Shown here piece by piece: positions 6,302 through 15,700 of a stretch of 19,748 nucleotides of DNA. How positions within the stretch are numbered: position 1 is the first letter of the stretch; every line of letters begins with the position of its first letter. Below the pieces are notes generated by a model that did not search any database, was not told where the DNA came from, and worked only from the letters and a program-made list of their open reading frames with translations. This DNA is from Candidatus Brocadiaceae bacterium. Lineage in GTDB: Bacteria; Planctomycetota; Brocadiia; SM23-32. Position numbers and translations under genes: made by a program. Where the stretch lies: assembly GCA_003567495.1 (NCBI GenBank), contig PWZK01000010.1, forward strand, positions 1 through 19,748. Reading direction: 5' to 3'.

Positions 6302-9300
6302 TTATTGCGTACCTTTTTCAAGCTGCTTCAGAGGATCCGGTGCTGAAACCTGTTCGTAACCCGATTTGACGTATTCAGGGAAACCCGTGCCGGCCGGTAC
6401 GAGATGCCCAAGAATCACGTTCTCCTTCAGGCCGGTCAATTTGTCCTGTTTGCTGGCCAGTGCGGACTGAGTCAGCACGCGAGTGGTATTCTGGAAGGAA
6501 GCGGCACTGATAAAGCTATCGCTGCGCAGCGCTGCTTTCGTTATCCCGAGCAGCATCGGCTCAGCCGTAGCCGGCTCGCCGCCTTGCTCTTCCGCCTTCC
6601 GGTTGACTTGAATCAATTGAAATTTATCCACGAACATACCCGGTATCAATTCCGTATCACCTGCGGAGCGCACTTTCATATGGCGCGCCATCTGCGAGAT
6701 GAGCACCTCTATATGCTTATCATCTATGGTTACGTTCTGAGAGCGATAGACCGTCTGGATTTCATCCAGCATATAACTGTGCAGGGCCTCCTGTCCGCTG
6801 ATTCTAAGAATGTCCTGCAACACCAGTGGACCTTCTACGAGCGGTTCTCCCGCCTCCACCAGATCGCCCTTATTAACACGCATATGTTTTCCGACCGGCA
6901 CTTCGTGGGTGGATTCATAACCCGTCTGAGGATCGACGATCGTTATCACCGTTCTGCCGCGCCGTCTGTCTATCTCGGTAACCTCCCCATCGATTTCACT
7001 CATTAGTGCCGGATTTCGCGGCTTTCGAGCTTCAAACAATTCATTTACGCGCGGCAGGCCGCCGGTAATATCCTGCGTGCCCCTGACCTCTCTCAGGCAC
7101 CTGGCCAGACGCGTGCCGGCGGCAATAGTCTGCCCTTCCTCGACCTCGACAATAGCTTTCTCGGGGATAGGCTCGAGTGATTTTATATCACCGTCCTCTC
7201 CTTCGATAAGTATCTGCGGGTGGACATCGCCTTCGTGCTCCATTATAACCTTTCGCGTGGTCCCATGCGCCACATCACGTTCGATACGAAGCGTTTTGCC
7301 CTCGATGATATCCTCATAGTGCACCTTACCGTCCACTTCACTGATGACAGGCGTGAAGTGCACATCCCATTGTGCCAGCAACTCGCCTTTTTTTACCACC
7401 TCATTTTCTTCAACGGTTATTTCAGCGCCCTTCGGGATGTTGTGGCGCTCGGCGTCCCTGTTTTTCTCATCGTAAAGAACTATCTCGCCTTCACGGCTGA
7501 TGGTTATATTGCGCCCGTCCTGGGTCTTAACCACTTTCAGGTTTTCAAACCGGACTTTCCCGCCACGAGCGACCTCTATTTTTCCCTCGCCGCTCGTGCC
7601 CATGGCCACGCCGCCCGTATGGAATGTTCTCATGGTAAGCTGGGTGCCGGGTTCACCGATTGACTGGGCCGCGATTATACCGGCTGCCAACCCCAGCTCC
7701 GCCATTTTTTTCCTCGAAAGGTCCATACCGTAGCACATGGCGCAAATCCCCGACGAACTCTGACATGTGAGCGGAGAGCGCACTCTTATCTTCATTCTGT
7801 CGTCGTAATCTTCAATGCCTCGCGCGGCATTTTCATCAATCAGGCTATTTTCCTGCACGATTATTTCATCGGTGATGGGATGAATAAACGTATCACGCGC
7901 GATCCTTCCTGTGATAATCTCTCGCAGGGGAACTTCTATCTTATCGCCACGGATCACGGGTTCTTTGGTGATACCATTTGCAGTTCCGCAGTCATCTTCA
8001 GAGATAATCACATTCTGCGCCACATCGGCAAGACGGCGCGTAAGATAACCGCTGTCGGCCGTTTTTAGCGCGGTATCGGCCAGCCCCTTTCGAGCGCCGT
8101 GAGTTGAGCTGAAGTATTCCAGAACGCTCAAACCTTCCCTGAAATTCGCACGGATGGGCGTCTCGATAATTTCACCGCCCGGCTTGGCCATCAGTCCCCT
8201 GATGCCGGCGAGCTGGCTGATTTGTTGTCCTTTTCCCCGTGCACCGGATGCAAGCATCATGTTGACCGGATTATTATAGGGCTTGCCGTCTCTCATGTCA
8301 TTTTCAAGGGCGTTTGTAACCTCTTTTGAGACAGCCTCGGTGGCACTATTCCACTCATCTATAACCCTCTGTTTCCTTTCAACATCGGTGATGGCACCCT
8401 GTCGGTAGTGCTCGGATATTTTATCAACATTTTTCTGTGTTTTTTTCAGAATTTTCTTTTTGTCGGGGGCCGAGCACAAATCGCGCATAGCCATTGAAGC
8501 ACCGGACCGGGTAGCATTTCTGAATCCGATATCTTTCATGTCGTCGATCATTTCAATCATACCCTGACGTCCGATTCTATGGTGACAATCATCGATTATC
8601 CGTCCGAGCTCGGAGCCGTCCAGGGGACAATTATAAAAAGGCATACCCTCCGGCACTATCTCGTTAAAGAGAACGCGCCCGGCCGTGGTATTCAATCTTC
8701 TTCCTTCCAGGGGCATAATGAAACCGCCCTGTTTTTCAACAATCTCTTCTCTTTGCGTGCGCACGCTGACCCGATCGTGCAATTTCAGTTTACCGTTCTC
8801 ATAAGCGGCAAGAACTTCCTTTTCATCCGCAAATTCGTGTGCCCGTTTCTTCTCACCGTCTCTTGGCTCAAGAGAAAGATAATAGCAGCCCAGCACAATT
8901 TCCTGTGAGGGGCTGATAAGCGGCGAACCGTCCTGTGGCGAAAAAACATTATGCGATGCCATCATCATTGTCTTTGCCTCAACCTGCGCCTCGACGCTGA
9001 GAGGCAGGTGGACGGCCATGGCATCGCCGTCGAAGTCCGCATTGAAACCACGGCACACCAACGGGTGTAGTTGTATGGCATTGCCCTCCACCAAAACGGG
9101 CTCAAAAGCCTGTACGCCCATGCGGTGAAGCGTTGGAGCGCGGTTGAGAAGAACCGGGTGGCCTTTTATCACATCCTCCAGCACGTCCCACACCCTGTCC
9201 GTTTCGTTTTGAAGTTCTTTTTTTGCCGCCTTCACGCTATCGGCTATGCCACGAGTTTTAAGCTCTCTGATGATAAAAGGCTGGTAAAGTTCCTTTGCTA

Positions 9301-10402
9301 TCTTTTTTGGCAAACCGCACTGGTGAAGCTTTAGTTCCGGCCCCACCACTATGACGCTGCGGGCGGAGTAATCGACCCGCTTGCCGAGCAAATTCTCCCT
9401 GAACCTGCCCTGTTTGCCTTTGATCATATCGGTCAGACTCTTCAGCGGCCGATTACTGCTGCCGAGAACAGGCCTTTTGCATCGGTTGTTGTCAAATAGC
9501 GAATCGACGGCCTGCTGGAGCATACGTTTTTCGTTGCGTATTATCACCTCAGGCGCATTTAGTTGTATCATTTTCTTCAACCGGTTATTTCTGTTGATAA
9601 TGCGCCGGTAGAGGTCATTTAAATCGCTGGATGCAAAATTGCCGCTCTCGAGCAATATAAGGGGCCTGAGATCGGGCGGGATGACCGGAATCACATCGAG
9701 CACCAGCCATTCCGGTTTGTTTTTGCTCTTTCGCAGGGCATCGGCTTCGCTCAACTGTTTGACAATTTGATTGCGCCTTGCCTTGGAGCCTGCTTCCTTC
9801 AATTCCATCCTCAGTTCCGTACACAGCTGCTCAAGGTCAAGATCACGCAGCAGCTTCCTGATCGCTTCAGCCCCCATAACCGCCTCGAAACTTCTCTCCC
9901 CATAATCCGCCGAAGCCTGGCGGTATTCATCCTCGGTAAGCATCTGTTTGTATTTCAGAGGCGTATCTTTAGGATCTGTGACGATAAAATTCTGAAAATA
10001 TACGATACGGTTTAATTCCGAAGCTTTTATATCCAGCAGATTGCCAATGCGGCAAGGCATGCTTTTGAAAAACCATATGTGAAGCACAGGCGCCGAAAGA
10101 TTGATGTGCCCCATACGCTTGCGCCTGACCTTGCTGTGAGTCACCTTCACACCACACCTGTCGCAAACTATCCCCTTGTGTTTCATACCTCTGTACTTGC
10201 CGCAACTGCATTCCCAATCACGCTCGGGGCCGAATATGCGCTCACAGAACAAGCCGTCGCGTTCCGGACGATATGTGCGGTAATTAATGGTCTCCGGCTT
10301 CTTCACCTCGCCATAGGACCAGGTACGAATTTCTTCTGGCGAAGCCAAAGATATTCGCACGCTTTCCACTTCATTTATGCGGTCATATCCCTCTGCAGGC
10401 AT
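6302..10402 (-). CDS. rpoC: DNA-directed RNA polymerase subunit beta'
   Basis: A 1366-residue beta', close to the 1407 of E. coli, with no large missing domain. The N-terminal zinc ribbon has C65, C67, C80 and C83. The catalytic Mg-binding loop NADFDGD is at 454-460, followed by A461 where E. coli has Q465. The bridge helix region is near 762-795 ([20 protein letters not shown]). The second zinc site is C805, C880, C887 and C890. The trigger loop is at about 910-935 ([16 protein letters not shown]). The ATG at 10402 has a GGGGGGA Shine-Dalgarno about 10 nt upstream. The gap to rpoB is 293 bp, unusually large, because a repeat element lies between them. rpsL follows closely. Confidence 0.99.
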   Translation of the reverse strand: MPAEGYDRINEVESVRISLASPEEIRTWSYGEVKKPETINYRTYRPERDGLFCERIFGPERDWECSCGKYRGMKHKGIVCDRCGVKVTHSKVRRKRMGHINLSAPVLHIWFFKSMPCRIGNLLDIKASELNRIVYFQNFIVTDPKDTPLKYKQMLTEDEYRQASADYGERSFEAVMGAEAIRKLLRDLDLEQLCTELRMELKEAGSKARRNQIVKQLSEADALRKSKNKPEWLVLDVIPVIPPDLRPLILLESGNFASSDLNDLYRRIINRNNRLKKMIQLNAPEVIIRNEKRMLQQAVDSLFDNNRCKRPVLGSSNRPLKSLTDMIKGKQGRFRENLLGKRVDYSARSVIVVGPELKLHQCGLPKKIAKELYQPFIIRELKTRGIADSVKAAKKELQNETDRVWDVLEDVIKGHPVLLNRAPTLHRMGVQAFEPVLVEGNAIQLHPLVCRGFNADFDGDAMAVHLPLSVEAQVEAKTMMMASHNVFSPQDGSPLISPSQEIVLGCYYLSLEPRDGEKKRAHEFADEKEVLAAYENGKLKLHDRVSVRTQREEIVEKQGGFIMPLEGRRLNTTAGRVLFNEIVPEGMPFYNCPLDGSELGRIIDDCHHRIGRQGMIEMIDDMKDIGFRNATRSGASMAMRDLCSAPDKKKILKKTQKNVDKISEHYRQGAITDVERKQRVIDEWNSATEAVSKEVTNALENDMRDGKPYNNPVNMMLASGARGKGQQISQLAGIRGLMAKPGGEIIETPIRANFREGLSVLEYFSSTHGARKGLADTALKTADSGYLTRRLADVAQNVIISEDDCGTANGITKEPVIRGDKIEVPLREIITGRIARDTFIHPITDEIIVQENSLIDENAARGIEDYDDRMKIRVRSPLTCQSSSGICAMCYGMDLSRKKMAELGLAAGIIAAQSIGEPGTQLTMRTFHTGGVAMGTSGEGKIEVARGGKVRFENLKVVKTQDGRNITISREGEIVLYDEKNRDAERHNIPKGAEITVEENEVVKKGELLAQWDVHFTPVISEVDGKVHYEDIIEGKTLRIERDVAHGTTRKVIMEHEGDVHPQILIEGEDGDIKSLEPIPEKAIVEVEEGQTIAAGTRLARCLREVRGTQDITGGLPRVNELFEARKPRNPALMSEIDGEVTEIDRRRGRTVITIVDPQTGYESTHEVPVGKHMRVNKGDLVEAGEPLVEGPLVLQDILRISGQEALHSYMLDEIQTVYRSQNVTIDDKHIEVLISQMARHMKVRSAGDTELIPGMFVDKFQLIQVNRKAEEQGGEPATAEPMLLGITKAALRSDSFISAASFQNTTRVLTQSALASKQDKLTGLKENVILGHLVPAGTGFPEYVKSGYEQVSAPDPLKQLEKGTQ

Positions 10403-10450
10403 ACTATATTATCCCCCCTTCGATTACTGCATCACTCGATTCTGAAAAGT

Positions 10451-10604
10451 TAAATATTCAGTGAACCACGTCTCAAACCCGGCTTGCAGGGGCGAAAAAT
10501 CTTTCGCCCCTGCGTCGAAACGTCCCATGAATGCATGGAAAAGGCGAAAGATTTTTCGCCCCTACGGGTAAACGCGCAAACAAATTTGGCTAACTGAGTA
10601 TTTA
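10451..10604. repeat. MITE-like element: terminal inverted repeats and two hairpins between rpoB and rpoC
   Basis: The ends are TAAATATTCAGTGAACCA (10451-10468) and, inverted, TAAATACTCAGTTAGCCA (10587-10604): 18-bp terminal inverted repeats with 4 mismatches. Inside are two hairpins. The left one (10486-10513) has a perfect 12-bp stem GCAGGGGCGAAA with an AATC loop. The right one (10543-10560) has a 7-bp stem GGCGAAA/TTTCGCC. The 18-base core GGCGAAAAATCTTTCGCC is identical in the two but on opposite strands, so the element is two copies of one unit facing each other. No target-site duplication is evident and there is no coding capacity for a transposase. Confidence 0.8.
10541..10560 (-). 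promoter_or_regulatory. Hairpin plus U-run in the rpoB-rpoC leader, possible attenuator
   Basis: Read in the direction of transcription, GGCGAAA-AATC-TTTCGCC is followed by TTTTCC. The stem is short and AU-rich at its top, so it would be a weak terminator at best. It matters because it lies between two genes whose products are needed in equal amounts. The related hairpin at 654-678 has the same orientation and a five-base U-run. Confidence 0.3.
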
Positions 10605-10610
10605 CGAACA

Positions 10611-10640
10611 GATGAAACGTGGACTGCCGAATATTTACAA
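10611..10640. repeat. Partial extra copy of the repeat tag next to the element
   Basis: Plus-strand GAAACGTGGACTGCCGAATA then TTTACAAG resembles the inverted end of the adjacent element (GAGACGTGGTTCACTGAATA then TTTAAC), with differences in the middle. It has no hairpin of its own. It lies 27 bases beyond the right terminal repeat and suggests an older or truncated insertion. Confidence 0.45.
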
Positions 10641-10695
10641 GTTGCCGATGTTGATGTGATCGATGAATTAAGTAAGGACTCAGCCGTCCCGCTTT

Positions 10696-13600
10696 TTACA
10701 ACGAACCTTTTTCCAACCTCAGATCCAGCCCGAGACCTCTGATTTCATTCGCAAGCACTTCAAAGGCGACCGGCACGCCGGCCTCAAGAACGTTCGTTCC
10801 CTTAACCATGGACTCATATGTTTTCGTCCGTCCGTCAACATCATCGCTTTTGACGGTAAGAAGTTCCTGCAGCACGTGAGCCGCACCGTAAGCTTCAATC
10901 GCCCAGACTTCCATTTCACCGAAACGCTGACCGCCGTATCTTGCCTTGCCACCCAATGGCTGCTGGGTGATAAGCGAATAAGGCCCGGTAGCTCGTGCGT
11001 GAACCTTCTCCTCGATAAGATGGTCTAATTTGAGCATATACATATACCCTACGGTCACATTCTGGTCGAAAGCCTCACCGGTTCGCCCGTCATACATGGT
11101 AGCCTGTCCATCCTCGGGCAGACCGGCGGATTTTAAAAGCTCCTGTATTTCTTCTTCAGTCGCCCCGTCAAAAACAGGGGTGATCGCCTGAAAACCGAGC
11201 GTTTTGGCCGCCCAGCCCAGATGGGTTTCAAGGAGCTGGCCCACGTTCATTCGACTCGGCACTCCGAGCGGATTCAGAACAATCTCCACCGGTGTGCCGT
11301 CTTCGAGAAACGGCATATCTTCTTCCGGCAATATTCTGGCAATCACGCCCTTGTTACCGTGGCGGCCGGCTATCTTGTCTCCCGCACCGAGTTTTCGCTT
11401 GGTCGCGATATGAACCCTTACCATCTCAAGAACGCCGCTCGGCAGTTCATCTCCATGCCCCATACGGTTGAGCCTGTCGTCACGTTCGGCAAGCAAGCCG
11501 TCTATCTTTTCAGCGTAAGGCTCAAAAACAGCGTGCACCTGTTTGTTGATACGCTTGCCACCGAAATTAATCTGTCCGACATTGAACTCTTCCGCCATGC
11601 CGGCTATAGTCTCGTTGTCCATCCCATCGTTTATCTGGAATGTCTGCTGAGTATTTTTGTCAATCACCGGACTGCCGACGATATCGCTCACGGCATGGAG
11701 CGCTTTACGGAAAAGGCCTGCAATTTTGGCGTCGTAGCCCTCCTTCAGTTCAGCCTTTTTGCGGTCATTCTCAGCCCTCTCCTCGTCTGTGAGGTGTGAA
11801 CGGCGCCTGAAACGCTCGGTTTTAACCACCACGCCATCTGCGCCACCGGCCAGTTTAAGCGATTCATTTTTTACATCTTCTCCGGCCTTACCAAAAATAG
11901 CGTAAAGCAGCTTTTCTTCCGGTGAAAGCTCGCTCCTGCCCTTGGGCGTGACTTTCCCGACCAGAACATCGCCCGAACGAACCCAGGTGCCCTCCTGAAC
12001 TATACCGTTCTCATCCAGATGTGCAAGCTGACTCTCGGCAACGTTGGGTATGTCCCGGGTAAACTCTTCCTTGCCCAGCTTTGTCTCGCGCACGACTGTC
12101 TCGAACGACTCAATATGCACCGATGTAAAAACATCGTCCTGAACGATCTTTTCGCTGATCAAAATAGCATCTTCGAAATTATACCCTTCCCACGCCATAA
12201 ACGCGGTCAAAAAATTCTTGCCCAGCGCCAGCTCTCCCCCCGAACTGGAGGGGCCGTCGGCTATAACTTCTCCTTCCTCAACGCTATCCCCTATCCTGAC
12301 AATGGGTTTTTGATTCAGGCTTGTGTTCTGGTTAAGGCTCAGAAATTTCTTCAGTCCGTACTCATCTTCATCGTCAATAACAATTTTTGAGGCATCCACA
12401 TAAGTCACTTTACCCGACTTCTTAGCCTTTACCACGAGGCTCGAGTTTTTAGCGACATCCGCCTCAAGACCGGTTGCAACTATCGGCCGTTCGGATGTCA
12501 GCAGCGGCACGGCCTGGCGCTGCATGTTCGAGCCCATAAGAGCTCTGTTGGCATCGCTATGTTCAAGGAACGGAATCAGACTGGCGCTTATACCCACCAT
12601 CTGGTTGGGGGCCACATCTACATAATTTACGTTTTCCAGCGGAACTTCGAGAAAATCGCCGCCGAAACGCGCCATAACCACGCTGGACGGATCTTTCCCT
12701 TCGATACTCTGATCGGCCGGAGCAATGTAAACCTTCTCCTCCTGATCGGCGCGAAGATAATGTATTTCACCGGTCAGTTTACCTTCGCGGGCAACCCGAT
12801 AAGGCGTGACAAGAAAACCATATTGGTCAACCTGCACGTATGAACCGAGCGAGGTGATCAACCCTACATTGGTGCCTTCCGGCGTTTCAATGGGGCAGAT
12901 GCGCCCGTAATGTGAAATATGAACGTCCCTTACATCAAACCCGGCCCTTTTGCGGTTTAACCCTCCGGGGCCCAGAGCGCTCAAGCGCCGCTCGTGGGTA
13001 AGCTGGCTCAAAGGATTGACCTGATCCACTATCTGTGATAATTCGCTGCGGCCGAAAAAATAGTTAAGCGATGAACTCACCGCCTTGGCATTGATAAGGC
13101 TCCGGGGCGTAATTTTTTCACTCTTTTTGAAACTCATCCGCTCCTGCGCAGTTCTGACGAGGCGCAGTAGCCCCCTCCTCAGTTCATCCCCGGAAAGCTC
13201 GCCGATGCTTCTGACACGCCTGTTGCCGAGATGATCGATATCGTCGATAAAACCTTCGCCTCGGCGCAACCCCATCAAATACCGAACAGCCTGTATTGCG
13301 TCTTCCGGTCGAAGGATCTGGTAATCCGATGGTATATTGACGCCGAACTTCCGATTCATGCGAAAACGCCCCACCTCTCCCAATCGATAGCGGTTCTGAT
13401 CGTAAAATTTATCGCACAGCATCTCCTGCGCTTTTTCGAAATTAAAGGGAGTGCCCGGACGCAGTCTGCCGTACAGATCCCGGATAGCACTGCGATAATC
13501 ACGCGCCTTGTCTTCATGCAACGTGTTGATTATCAACATGTCAACCTCACCGGAATCGCTTATGACCTCGAGAGACGAGAGCCCGGCCTGCGCCAGCTGC

Positions 13601-14370
13601 TGTGCCTGTTCATCGGTAATAGTCTCGCCGGCGCTTACAAGGGTCATGTCACCGTCTTCAAGCTCAACAGTGACAGCACTGATTTTATCGCGCAACCGGG
13701 CGGCCGCCGTGCCCTTCGTAAAATTCACCTTTTCCGTATCATAAAACTGTTTCAGCAACTGATCATCGGTGGCAAAATCCTCCGACAGCGTGCGCAGAAG
13801 AAGCGTTGCGGGCATCTTGCCGCTCTGATCGAGCCGGCAACTCAACACGTCCGACTTGCTAACCTCCATCTCGATCCAGCTGCCGCGTTCCGGGATCAAA
13901 CGAAAAGAATGAAGCGTGCGCTCGCCGGACCTTTCCTCGGAAAAATCGCAGCCCGGAGAACGGTGCAGCTGAATGACGAGCACTCTTTCCACACCGTTTA
14001 CTATGAATTCTCCGCCACCAAGCATGGCAGGCATATCGCCGAGGTACACGATTTCGTCGATCACTTCATCATCCTTGTGCAACCTGGCATTGATGTGCAG
14101 AGGATACCCGTAGGTCAACCCCAGCTGCCTGCATTCCCCGGCACTGTACCTGGGGCGCCCGAGCGTGTACCCCCGGCATTCAAGACGAATGGTTCCCTGC
14201 TCATTCTCTATGGGAAAAGTTTCGTTGAGCACTGCCTGCAAACCGACGTCCTGACGCTGATCAGGCGGTGTGTCGAGTTGTAAAAATTCAGCGTAAGAGT
14301 TCCTTTGCGTACCGGTTAAGTCCGGAACCGTATATCCGCTGGAAACTTTTGAGAAGTTCCTTTTTTCCAT
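10696..14370 (-). CDS. rpoB: DNA-directed RNA polymerase subunit beta
   Basis: A 1224-residue beta, shorter than the 1342 of E. coli, presumably because lineage-specific insertions are absent. Recognisable parts are FIVNGVERVLVIQLHRSPG (122-140), the rifampicin-pocket segment 440-467, CPIETPEGTNVGLI (492-505), the KxGAGDKIAGRHGNKG region, and the C-terminal PLGGKARYGGQRFGEMEVWA motif. In the rifampicin segment, Q446, D449, H459, R462 and S464 match the E. coli contact residues (513, 516, 526, 529, 531). However R441, E443, I447 and V448 replace the usual S508, Q510, F514 and M515. AGAGGA lies four bases before the ATG. It follows rplL by 107 nt, in the standard order. Confidence 0.99.
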   Translation of the reverse strand: MEKRNFSKVSSGYTVPDLTGTQRNSYAEFLQLDTPPDQRQDVGLQAVLNETFPIENEQGTIRLECRGYTLGRPRYSAGECRQLGLTYGYPLHINARLHKDDEVIDEIVYLGDMPAMLGGGEFIVNGVERVLVIQLHRSPGCDFSEERSGERTLHSFRLIPERGSWIEMEVSKSDVLSCRLDQSGKMPATLLLRTLSEDFATDDQLLKQFYDTEKVNFTKGTAAARLRDKISAVTVELEDGDMTLVSAGETITDEQAQQLAQAGLSSLEVISDSGEVDMLIINTLHEDKARDYRSAIRDLYGRLRPGTPFNFEKAQEMLCDKFYDQNRYRLGEVGRFRMNRKFGVNIPSDYQILRPEDAIQAVRYLMGLRRGEGFIDDIDHLGNRRVRSIGELSGDELRRGLLRLVRTAQERMSFKKSEKITPRSLINAKAVSSSLNYFFGRSELSQIVDQVNPLSQLTHERRLSALGPGGLNRKRAGFDVRDVHISHYGRICPIETPEGTNVGLITSLGSYVQVDQYGFLVTPYRVAREGKLTGEIHYLRADQEEKVYIAPADQSIEGKDPSSVVMARFGGDFLEVPLENVNYVDVAPNQMVGISASLIPFLEHSDANRALMGSNMQRQAVPLLTSERPIVATGLEADVAKNSSLVVKAKKSGKVTYVDASKIVIDDEDEYGLKKFLSLNQNTSLNQKPIVRIGDSVEEGEVIADGPSSSGGELALGKNFLTAFMAWEGYNFEDAILISEKIVQDDVFTSVHIESFETVVRETKLGKEEFTRDIPNVAESQLAHLDENGIVQEGTWVRSGDVLVGKVTPKGRSELSPEEKLLYAIFGKAGEDVKNESLKLAGGADGVVVKTERFRRRSHLTDEERAENDRKKAELKEGYDAKIAGLFRKALHAVSDIVGSPVIDKNTQQTFQINDGMDNETIAGMAEEFNVGQINFGGKRINKQVHAVFEPYAEKIDGLLAERDDRLNRMGHGDELPSGVLEMVRVHIATKRKLGAGDKIAGRHGNKGVIARILPEEDMPFLEDGTPVEIVLNPLGVPSRMNVGQLLETHLGWAAKTLGFQAITPVFDGATEEEIQELLKSAGLPEDGQATMYDGRTGEAFDQNVTVGYMYMLKLDHLIEEKVHARATGPYSLITQQPLGGKARYGGQRFGEMEVWAIEAYGAAHVLQELLTVKSDDVDGRTKTYESMVKGTNVLEAGVPVAFEVLANEIRGLGLDLRLEKGSL

Positions 14371-14477
14371 AAAATCCTCTCACCCAAAATTCAATTCGTC
14401 ATATTGTCCGGCACAAGACGCGCATAAACACCCGACCTTCCCAAACAAACTGCTTTGCGAAACTGCAATCGGAGAGG

Positions 14478-14924
14478 CTATTCGGCGGGTTTTACTTCCA
14501 CCGTACCGCCGGCTTCTTCCAAAGTCTTGGCACATTCGTCGGCTTCTTCCCTGGGAAGACCCTCCTTGATTGCCCCCGGGACATCCTCAACGACCTGCTT
14601 GGCCTCCTTGAGCGCCAGGTCCGTGACAGCACGCACCGCCTTGATAACCTGTATTTTTTTGTCCCCGAAACTCTTCAAAACCACGTCGAAGGCTACCGGT
14701 TCTTCATCTTCTTCTTCACCGGCCGCAGCTCCCGCACCAGCGCCGGGCATGGCGCCGACAGGCATACCACCCACCGCAGAAGCCTGCACGTTAAAGCGTT
14801 CTTCAAAAGCCTCCACAAGCTCGGAGAGCTCAAGCAAGGTGAACTCACCGACTTTGTCCAGAATCTCCGTTACCTTCGGCGAGTATTCTTTCTGTTCGTT
14901 TTTTTCCTCTACTGCTTCAGTCAT
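14478..14924 (-). CDS. rplL: 50S ribosomal protein L7/L12
   Basis: A 148-residue bL12, the multicopy stalk protein that recruits and activates the translational GTPases (EF-G, EF-Tu, IF2). It is longer than the usual 120-125 residues, mainly through an N-terminal extension (1-16, rich in E and K). Residues about 17-50 are the dimerising domain that binds L10, 50-75 an Ala/Gly/Glu-rich flexible hinge, and 76-148 the factor-binding domain with KIQVIKAVRAVTDLALKEAK and VVEDVPGAIKEG. GGGAG lies ten bases before the ATG. It is separated from rplJ by 168 nt, which hold a hairpin, and from rpoB by 107 nt. Confidence 0.98.
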   Translation of the reverse strand: MTEAVEEKNEQKEYSPKVTEILDKVGEFTLLELSELVEAFEERFNVQASAVGGMPVGAMPGAGAGAAAGEEEDEEPVAFDVVLKSFGDKKIQVIKAVRAVTDLALKEAKQVVEDVPGAIKEGLPREEADECAKTLEEAGGTVEVKPAE

Positions 14925-15018
14925 CTTAACAATCTCCCGTTAGGAAACTTTGTGATTAACATCCTTCCTGTGGATGGATACAGACCAATACGAACCAACA
15001 CGATAAGCGCCTGATTCC

Positions 15019-15040
15019 TTTTCAAGACGGAGCTTGAAAA
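15019..15040 (-). promoter_or_regulatory. Hairpin in the rplJ-rplL spacer
   Basis: TTTTCAAG (15019-15026) and CTTGAAAA (15033-15040) form a perfect 8-bp stem with a six-base loop, 52 nt after the rplJ stop and about 95 nt before rplL. It is AU-rich and has no U-tract downstream on the minus strand, so it is unlikely to terminate. It could be an mRNA-processing or stability element for the L12 message, which is needed in excess over L10, but that is inference. Confidence 0.4.
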
Positions 15041-15092
15041 ATAATTAATACAACGGCAAACGACAAAACGGCATCGGCACAAGCACCCGCTC

Positions 15093-15629
15093 TTATTCGG
15101 CTGAATCTTCTCCTTCCTTCTTCTCTTTCAGCTGGTTGACAACGGAAACAAATCTTACCATCGCATTGTTTAACCCGTTAACAAACCTCTGTGCCGGAGA
15201 GCTGATAAGACCCAGCGTACGACTCAAAAGCACTTCGCGATCCGGTATGTCGGCGAGTCTTTCCACATCCTCCTGCGCCAGCAATTTCCCCTCGGCGTAT
15301 CCCCCATATACGGTGAGAGCCGCATATTCTTTTCGAGCCGCTTCCACGGCTTTTGCCGCCTGAACCGGGTCATCCCCCTTGACTATGGCACTTGGGCCGC
15401 GAAAACAATTTTTCAGCTCCGGAATACCTATCTCTTCCAAACTCAGAGCCATCAACCTGTTTCGTATGACAAACATTTCGCTGCCATGCTTACCGAACAA
15501 TCGCCGCACCTCGGCGGTCGCGTTGGCGTCCAGACCCTGATAACCAAAAACAACGCAGCCACACCGGCCGAGGTCTGAAAACCTGTCGGTATACTCCTGT
15601 ATCATTAAATCTTTTAGCTTTCGAGACAT
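15093..15629 (-). CDS. rplJ: 50S ribosomal protein L10
   Basis: A 178-residue uL10, the stalk base that binds 23S rRNA near L11 and carries the L7/L12 dimers on its C-terminal helix. The family landmarks are MSRKLKDLMIQEYTDRF, VVFGYQGLDANATAEVR, the VIRNRLMALSLEE region, FRGPSAIVKGDDPVQAAK, and the segment ERLADIPDREVLLSRTLGL that precedes the C-terminal helix (AQRFVNGLNNAMVRF). The tail is lysine- and glutamate-rich. The Shine-Dalgarno is poor (CGGAT). In E. coli L10 represses its own operon through an mRNA leader; the 71-nt spacer upstream is short and I see no obvious leader structure there except the palindrome GTCTATAGAC (15641-15650). Confidence 0.98.
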   Translation of the reverse strand: MSRKLKDLMIQEYTDRFSDLGRCGCVVFGYQGLDANATAEVRRLFGKHGSEMFVIRNRLMALSLEEIGIPELKNCFRGPSAIVKGDDPVQAAKAVEAARKEYAALTVYGGYAEGKLLAQEDVERLADIPDREVLLSRTLGLISSPAQRFVNGLNNAMVRFVSVVNQLKEKKEGEDSAE

Positions 15630-15700
15630 ATTTTTATCCGGTCTATAGACTTAAAATGAAAGGCCACTTAACAAAGCCGGGCCCTTTTCTCCGGCGGGGG

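Noticed and set aside
10403..10450. Possible rpoC promoter using GATAAT
   Set aside because: No acceptable -35 lies at the right spacing, and the sequence overlaps the G-rich Shine-Dalgarno.
13231..14283. Long plus-strand open frame (350 codons)
   Set aside because: It is antisense to rpoB, has no family signature, and is explained by the codon pattern of the real gene.
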